Positions 16,322 to 18,231 of a stretch of 18,231 nt of DNA are shown one piece after another. The notes under the pieces were generated by a model that worked only from the letters and a program-made list of their open reading frames with translations, was not told where the DNA came from and searched no databases. This stretch comes from Bacteroidales bacterium UBA3543 (GTDB taxonomy: Bacteria; Bacteroidota; Bacteroidia; Bacteroidales; UBA932). Each line of letters begins with the position of its first letter. Positions within the stretch are counted from its first letter, which is position 1. The stretch is taken from assembly GCA_002376715.1 (NCBI GenBank), contig DFOK01000054.1, forward strand, positions 1 to 18,231, given 5' to 3'. The position numbers were made by a program, and so were the translations under genes.

Positions 16322-17648
16322 ATCTTTTACCCCATATTTCTTCCATCAGGGCGATGGCTTCGTCCACATCCAAAGTGCCTCTCCTTTCATTGGCAATCTG
16401 CATGAAGACGCAATTGTTAATAGTTCTCTCACCATTGACTATGTCTCCGGCAAGAGCCTCACAGCCGGGAGAGCCGCAGGCGCCGCAATCGATACCGGGT
16501 AGCATATGCTTTAGCTTGCGTACCTCTTCCATCTTGCGGATGGCCTCCTTGATATCCCTGCCATATTTCATAAAGGCACGTGGCTGCACCTTATCAAAGG
16601 TCATATATTCAGCGCAATATTTGCGAAAATCCTTAAGATAGGGGTTAACCCAGGGAGCTGTGGATGCCCTTTTGTGGAGACCGTCAGCCACCAGAAAACG
16701 GTTGCCCCTTACCAGTATGCCACCGGAACAGGACTCGTCGCAGCATCGAAGTTCCAAAAAGTCCACTCCCTCGATATCCCCATTCTCCACCTTTTCCAAA
16801 AATTCTATCACATTGCCCATACCGTCGATAGCCAGGGCCACGCCACGGGTAGCGTTGGCTTCCCCACGGGTGGTGGACCAGCGAATGGCATTGGAAGTAA
16901 TCTCCTCATTTATACGGATATTGTTCTCAGTACAATTGTGATTGCGATGAACCATCATCACTTTACTATAGAGCAGATCCATATTGATGGCTCCGGTAAT
17001 CGGAGAGACATATCCTCCAACCGGATCCTTGACAGCTGCAATCTTGGCTACGCAGGGAGTAAGGTAAAATATACCCAGATCTTCTTCAGGAATGCCGGCT
17101 TCACGGTATTTACTTATATAATATTGGGCTGTTATTTCCAAAGGAGGCAGAAGCGTCATTATATTGTCCACCAGCGAGGGAAAACGCACCTGTATCAGAC
17201 GGACGACAGCCGGGCAATAGGAGGAAATTACAGGTTTTTCCTCGCGAGGTGCTTCTTCAATGTAGCGGTTCATCTCCTCTATGAGATAATCTACACCCAA
17301 CTCCACAGGACTTACCTCCGTAAATCCCAGCGAACCAATAATACGGTTGATTTCGTTCATCTCTATATCCTCAAACTGGGAATAGAAGAGACTCGGTACC
17401 AGCAAAAGTCGGTGTTTGTAATCGAAAATATGATCGAAATCATCATCTACCACCCTTATCGCATTGGTGGGACATTCACGATAGCAGCGGCCGCAATCGA
17501 TGCAGAGGTCGGTATGGATTACAGCCTTGCCTCCTTTGACCCTCAACGCCTCAGTCGGACACACCTTCATACAGTGTGAACAACCGATGCAAAGATCAGG
17601 CATGATCTCCAGTCCACGGTAGTATCTGCAATGTGCACCGTCTGCCAT
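16311..17648 (-). CDS. Divergent [FeFe]-hydrogenase-like iron-sulfur protein, putative H2/redox sensor
   Basis: 445-residue protein with two N-terminal [4Fe-4S] clusters (Cys20/23/26/30 and Cys49/52/55/59), an H-cluster-type domain (about 80-325) and a C-terminal [4Fe-4S] motif (Cys388, 391, 396, 413). The four expected H-cluster cubane cysteines are present: Cys145 (SSYCPAVV), Cys199 (TPCVAK), Cys303 and Cys307 (CDESC). Lys202 is also kept. The proton-relay cysteine of TSCCP is Tyr144 and the relay glutamate of MPCxxKKxE is Ala205. These losses, with the kinase-like and phosphoesterase neighbours, point to the putative sensory hydrogenase classes and not to a turnover enzyme. The protein ends after the last cluster, with none of the PAS or phosphatase output domains fused to some sensory hydrogenases. 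Signalling therefore presumably passes to separate proteins. It lies 6 bases after the RsbW-like gene and overlaps the DRTGG gene. Confidence 0.88.
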   Translation of the reverse strand: MADGAHCRYYRGLEIMPDLCIGCSHCMKVCPTEALRVKGGKAVIHTDLCIDCGRCYRECPTNAIRVVDDDFDHIFDYKHRLLLVPSLFYSQFEDIEMNEINRIIGSLGFTEVSPVELGVDYLIEEMNRYIEEAPREEKPVISSYCPAVVRLIQVRFPSLVDNIMTLLPPLEITAQYYISKYREAGIPEEDLGIFYLTPCVAKIAAVKDPVGGYVSPITGAINMDLLYSKVMMVHRNHNCTENNIRINEEITSNAIRWSTTRGEANATRGVALAIDGMGNVIEFLEKVENGDIEGVDFLELRCCDESCSGGILVRGNRFLVADGLHKRASTAPWVNPYLKDFRKYCAEYMTFDKVQPRAFMKYGRDIKEAIRKMEEVRKLKHMLPGIDCGACGSPGCEALAGDIVNGERTINNCVFMQIANERRGTLDVDEAIALMEEIWGKRYDY

Positions 17649-17654
17649 AAATTA

Positions 17655-18065
17655 TCAGAATTTAATGAAAAAATCTAAAACCGTACCTTTGTTAACCTCA
17701 GATGTTATATTGAATTCATCTACATTGGCGCGTATGTTGGGAAGGCCCATACCTGCGCCAAAGCCCATATCACGTACCTCCGCAGAAGCGGTTGAATAGC
17801 CCTTTTCCATAGCCTGTGCTATGTTTGGTATGCCGGGACCTTCGTCATCGAGGACCACCCGGATACCGGACTCATTAACTCCGGCGGTGATTACGCCACG
17901 CCAGGCGTGAGCCACAATGTTGACTTCAGCTTCATATAGGGCAACAACCACACGCTTGATTACATCAGGGGGTACGCCGAGTTGCTTGAGCACCCTTTTA
18001 ATCTGCGACGAGGCATGGCCCGCCTTGTTAAAGTCACCTCCTTCAACTTTATAAACAAGTTCCAT
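17655..18065 (-). CDS. RsbW/SpoIIAB-like serine-protein kinase (anti-sigma regulatory type ATPase)
   Basis: 136-residue GHKL ATPase of the anti-sigma-factor kinase type. N-box YEAEVNIVAHA has Glu45 and Asn49, matching the catalytic Glu and Asn of SpoIIAB. The G1 box is DDEGPGIP (73-80), the lid carries GFGAGMGLPNI (101-111), and the fold closes with KGTVLDF. The frame is open to a TTG at 18071, but the ATG at 18065, two bases after the upstream stop, is the natural start. RsbW-type proteins phosphorylate STAS anti-anti-sigma proteins. No STAS or sigma gene is in the window, so the substrate may be a DRTGG protein or the hydrogenase-like protein. That is inference. Confidence 0.87.
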   Translation of the reverse strand: MELVYKVEGGDFNKAGHASSQIKRVLKQLGVPPDVIKRVVVALYEAEVNIVAHAWRGVITAGVNESGIRVVLDDEGPGIPNIAQAMEKGYSTASAEVRDMGFGAGMGLPNIRANVDEFNITSEVNKGTVLDFFIKF

Positions 18066-18067
18066 AA

Positions 18068-18231
18068 TCAATAAACAGGTTTAAGACCTGCATTAAAGAG
18101 CAGACCGGAAGTCTTAAACATAGAGAACTCGGTGGTGATGATAGTCATATCATTGTCCTCCGCAAGCTCTATCATATCCTGAGTGACTTTCTTGTCGCGC
18201 ACGATATTCTTATCGTGCGCGACAAGAAAGT
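18068..18231 (-). CDS. C-terminal fragment of a DRTGG-type regulatory protein (truncated by the window edge)
   Basis: About 53 C-terminal residues of a gene entering from the right edge. The last part reads VRDKKVTQDMIELAEDND, then MTIITTEFSMFKTSGLL, ending GLKPVY. From memory this resembles the end of DRTGG/HPr-kinase-like proteins that precede RsbW-type ATPases in hydrogenase regulatory clusters. Its TGA lies two bases before the ATG of the RsbW-like gene, so they are cotranscribed. The first 26 bases on its strand (18206-18231) form one arm and loop of a perfect inverted repeat and may be an assembly artefact. Only about the last 45 residues should be trusted. Confidence 0.6.
   Translation of the reverse strand, partial: FLVAHDKNIVRDKKVTQDMIELAEDNDMTIITTEFSMFKTSGLLFNAGLKPVY
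18186..18231. repeat. Perfect 21-bp inverted repeat at the window edge
   Basis: Arms 18186-18206 and 18211-18231 are exact reverse complements around the 4-base loop TTCT (18207-18210). The left arm begins ACTTTCTTGTCGCGC and the right arm ends GCGCGACAAGAAAGT. It lies within an open frame and ends exactly at the last base of the sequence, a common sign of a fold-back assembly or amplification error. Confidence 0.9.

Noticed and set aside
16674..17579. A 301-codon + strand open frame opposite the hydrogenase-like gene.
   Set aside because: The translation is low in structure-like pattern and antisense to a gene with three clear iron-sulfur motifs. No start context or partner supports it.
16311..17648. 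Treating the second hydrogenase-like gene as another H2-producing enzyme.
   Set aside because: Both proton-relay residues are replaced (Tyr144, Ala205), L3 is altered, and it is embedded among signalling genes.

Overview
The window looks like a chromosomal piece of a fermentative, strictly anaerobic member of the Bacteroidota, most likely of the order Bacteroidales. The evidence is indirect: candidate promoters of the Bacteroides type (TTTG, about 20 bases, TAnnTTTG), few clear Shine-Dalgarno sites, a UbiA-family prenyltransferase of the kind found in that group, a small exported protein resembling DUF4252, and an NAD-linked [FeFe]-hydrogenase gene set. No rRNA, tRNA, insertion sequence, CRISPR array or phage gene is visible. 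Genes are packed tightly and nothing looks recently acquired.

Left part (1-8097), housekeeping and metabolism: deoC (+) meets a D-2-hydroxyacid dehydrogenase (-) with overlapping stop codons. A short divergent promoter region then leads into an SDR oxidoreductase and a two-domain VOC protein (+). These converge on a minus-strand operon ftsY-pheT-ubiA-like, read from about 8027 down to 3697. Middle part (8098-9986): an aldehyde dehydrogenase translationally coupled to a small exported protein.

Right part (10137-18231), all minus strand: an [FeFe]-hydrogenase locus in two blocks. The distal block (10137-14582) encodes a thioredoxin-like [2Fe-2S] protein, the NuoF-like flavin subunit HydB, the catalytic subunit HydA and the NuoE-like HydC. 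These are the parts of a soluble, probably electron-bifurcating hydrogenase that couples NADH and reduced ferredoxin to H2. The proximal block (14698-18231) encodes a truncated DRTGG-type protein, an RsbW/SpoIIAB-like ATPase, a divergent hydrogenase-like iron-sulfur protein, a stand-alone DRTGG protein, a PHP-domain phosphoesterase and a second GHKL ATPase.

The hydrogenase-like protein keeps the four cysteines expected to hold the H-cluster cubane. It has lost both the proton-relay cysteine (Tyr144) and the relay glutamate (Ala205), whereas HydA in the same operon keeps both. My reading is that the proximal block is a sensory module: a catalytically crippled hydrogenase reads H2 or redox state and passes the signal through the ATPases, DRTGG proteins and PHP enzyme to control the hydrogenase or its expression. 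A well-formed Bacteroidota promoter (TTTG-N20-TATTTTTG) with an 8-bp dyad downstream sits exactly between the two blocks, so the structural genes can be transcribed separately. The window ends in a perfect 21-bp inverted repeat inside the last gene, which may be an assembly artefact.
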